Source of the DNA: JACZST01 sp036985755
Lineage (GTDB): Bacteria; Actinomycetota; Acidimicrobiia; Spongiisociales; UBA5794
DNA: 6,443 bases
Assembly: GCA_036985755.1 (NCBI GenBank)
Contig: BTQG01000112.1
Location: 1-6,443 of the forward strand
Direction of reading: 5' to 3'
The notes below the pieces were generated by a model. That model worked only from the letters and a program-made list of their open reading frames with translations. It had not been told where the DNA came from and did not search any database. Of the stretch, positions 5,968 through 6,443 are shown piece after piece (position 1 is the stretch's first letter; each line of letters opens with the position of its first letter). Position numbers and translations under genes: made by a program.

Positions 5968-5969
5968 CG

Positions 5970-6443
5970 CTAACGCCCCTTCCGCTTCTTGGGCCTGCAT
6001 CCGTTGTGCGGCACGGGGGTTACGTCTTTGATACTGGCTACCTCGAGACCCATGTTCTGCAGGGTCCGGATGGCGGTCTCTCTGCCCGAACCGGAGCCGC
6101 GAACAATGATGTCGAGCTTGCGGATTCCCATCTCGCCGGCCTTCCGTGCCGCCTGTTCCGCCGCCACCTGGGCGGCGTACGGGGTGGACTTTCTCGAGCC
6201 TTTGAACCCCACCGATCCGCCGGAGCTCCAGGCGAGCACCTCGCCCTTGAGGTCGGTGATGGTGAGGATGGTGTTGTTGAAGCTTGCTTTGATGTGCGCC
6301 TGGGCGTGGGCGAGCTGGCGCTTGCCGCGGCGGCGTCTCGGGCTGGCGGTCGTGCCGGCGTCCGCGTCCGCCTCCGCCTCCGGCGAAGCGGCCTCGGGGG
6401 TTGTCTCTTCGGACGCGGCCTCGGGGGTTGCCTCTTCGGACGC
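5970..6443 (-). CDS. rpsK: 30S ribosomal protein S11 with acidic repeat N-terminus (5' end cut)
   Basis: Platform protein of the 30S subunit near the decoding region. The visible 157 residues continue past the window edge, so the start codon is not seen. The core is standard: AHIKASFNNTILTITDLKGE, then GFKGSRKSTPYAAQVAAEQA, RGSGSGRETAIRTLQ and the C-terminal VTPVPHNGCRPKKRKGR, including the His-Asn-Gly where E. coli S11 carries isoaspartate. Upstream of a basic RRRRGKRQ patch lie at least 35 residues of Ala, Glu, Thr, Pro and Asp, with two near-identical 9-residue units (ASEEATPEA, ASEETTPEA) and an Ala-Asp/Glu run. S11 is normally about 130 aa with a short basic N-terminus, so this extension is unusual. 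A GTG at 6239 is open in frame but would delete conserved core and is not the start. Confidence 0.96.
   Translation of the reverse strand, partial: ASEEATPEAASEETTPEAASPEAEADADAGTTASPRRRRGKRQLAHAQAHIKASFNNTILTITDLKGEVLAWSSGGSVGFKGSRKSTPYAAQVAAEQAARKAGEMGIRKLDIIVRGSGSGRETAIRTLQNMGLEVASIKDVTPVPHNGCRPKKRKGR
6390..6443 (-). repeat. 27-bp tandem repeat within rpsK
   Basis: Two adjacent 27-bp units (6443-6417 and 6416-6390) differ at one base only (6404 versus 6431) and encode ASEEATPEA and ASEETTPEA in the S11 N-terminal extension. The near identity at synonymous positions points to recent duplication by slippage. More copies may lie beyond the window edge. The next stretch (6389 to about 6358) is a shorter degenerate run encoding Ala-Glu and Ala-Asp pairs. 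Confidence 0.9.

Noticed and set aside
5395..5973. 192-codon plus-strand open frame opposite rpsD
   Set aside because: It mirrors rpsD almost end to end, which is expected for antisense frames in GC-rich DNA. The predicted protein has no recognisable features, and rpsD on the other strand is certain.
5968..6000. Earlier ATG for rpsD
   Set aside because: It would add 11 residues encoded within the end of rpsK. S4 proteins begin MARYTGP, which matches the ATG at 5967.
6237..6239. GTG as the start of rpsK
   Set aside because: Starting here would remove the conserved S11 segment around HIKASFNNTI that is encoded directly upstream in the same frame.

Overview
The window is a GC-rich piece of an actinobacterial chromosome carrying the distal part of the large ribosomal protein/RNA polymerase alpha cluster. 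Every gene I can support lies on the minus strand, so transcription runs from base 6443 towards base 1. The order rpsK-rpsD-rpoA-rplQ, then truA, then rplM-rpsI-glmM is the arrangement known from Actinobacteria. High GC, a Cys-free S4 protein, GTG/TTG starts and one plausible leaderless gene fit that phylum. A deep-branching lineage (for example Acidimicrobiia-like) is possible, but the sequence alone does not prove it.

Layout in transcription order: rpsK (S11, 5' end beyond the window, with an unusual acidic, internally repeated N-terminal extension); rpsD (S4); rpoA (RNAP alpha); rplQ (L17); a five-helix membrane protein resembling the YIP1 family; truA (tRNA pseudouridine synthase). These six genes are separated by 26 nt or less or overlap, and form one tight operon. 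After a 45-nt gap comes a small uncharacterised 107-aa protein, possibly leaderless. It is followed by a 177-nt non-coding stretch with marked inverted-repeat structure and a candidate promoter. Then come rplM (L13) and rpsI (S9), which overlap by one base, and glmM (phosphoglucosamine mutase), which runs off the left edge lacking only about its last 20 residues.

Functionally the block combines the small and large ribosomal subunits (S11, S4, S9, L17, L13), the RNAP assembly subunit, a tRNA-modifying enzyme and the enzyme that commits hexosamine to cell-wall precursors. The machinery is mostly ordinary housekeeping. I do not see a mobile element, CRISPR array, phage gene or obvious novel multi-gene system. 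The parts worth a second look are the repeat-bearing S11 N-terminus, the structured leader of rplM (with a competing small-ORF interpretation), the unassigned 107-aa protein and the membrane protein inserted in the translation operon. The plus strand has long open frames, but all mirror minus-strand genes and I found no supported gene there.
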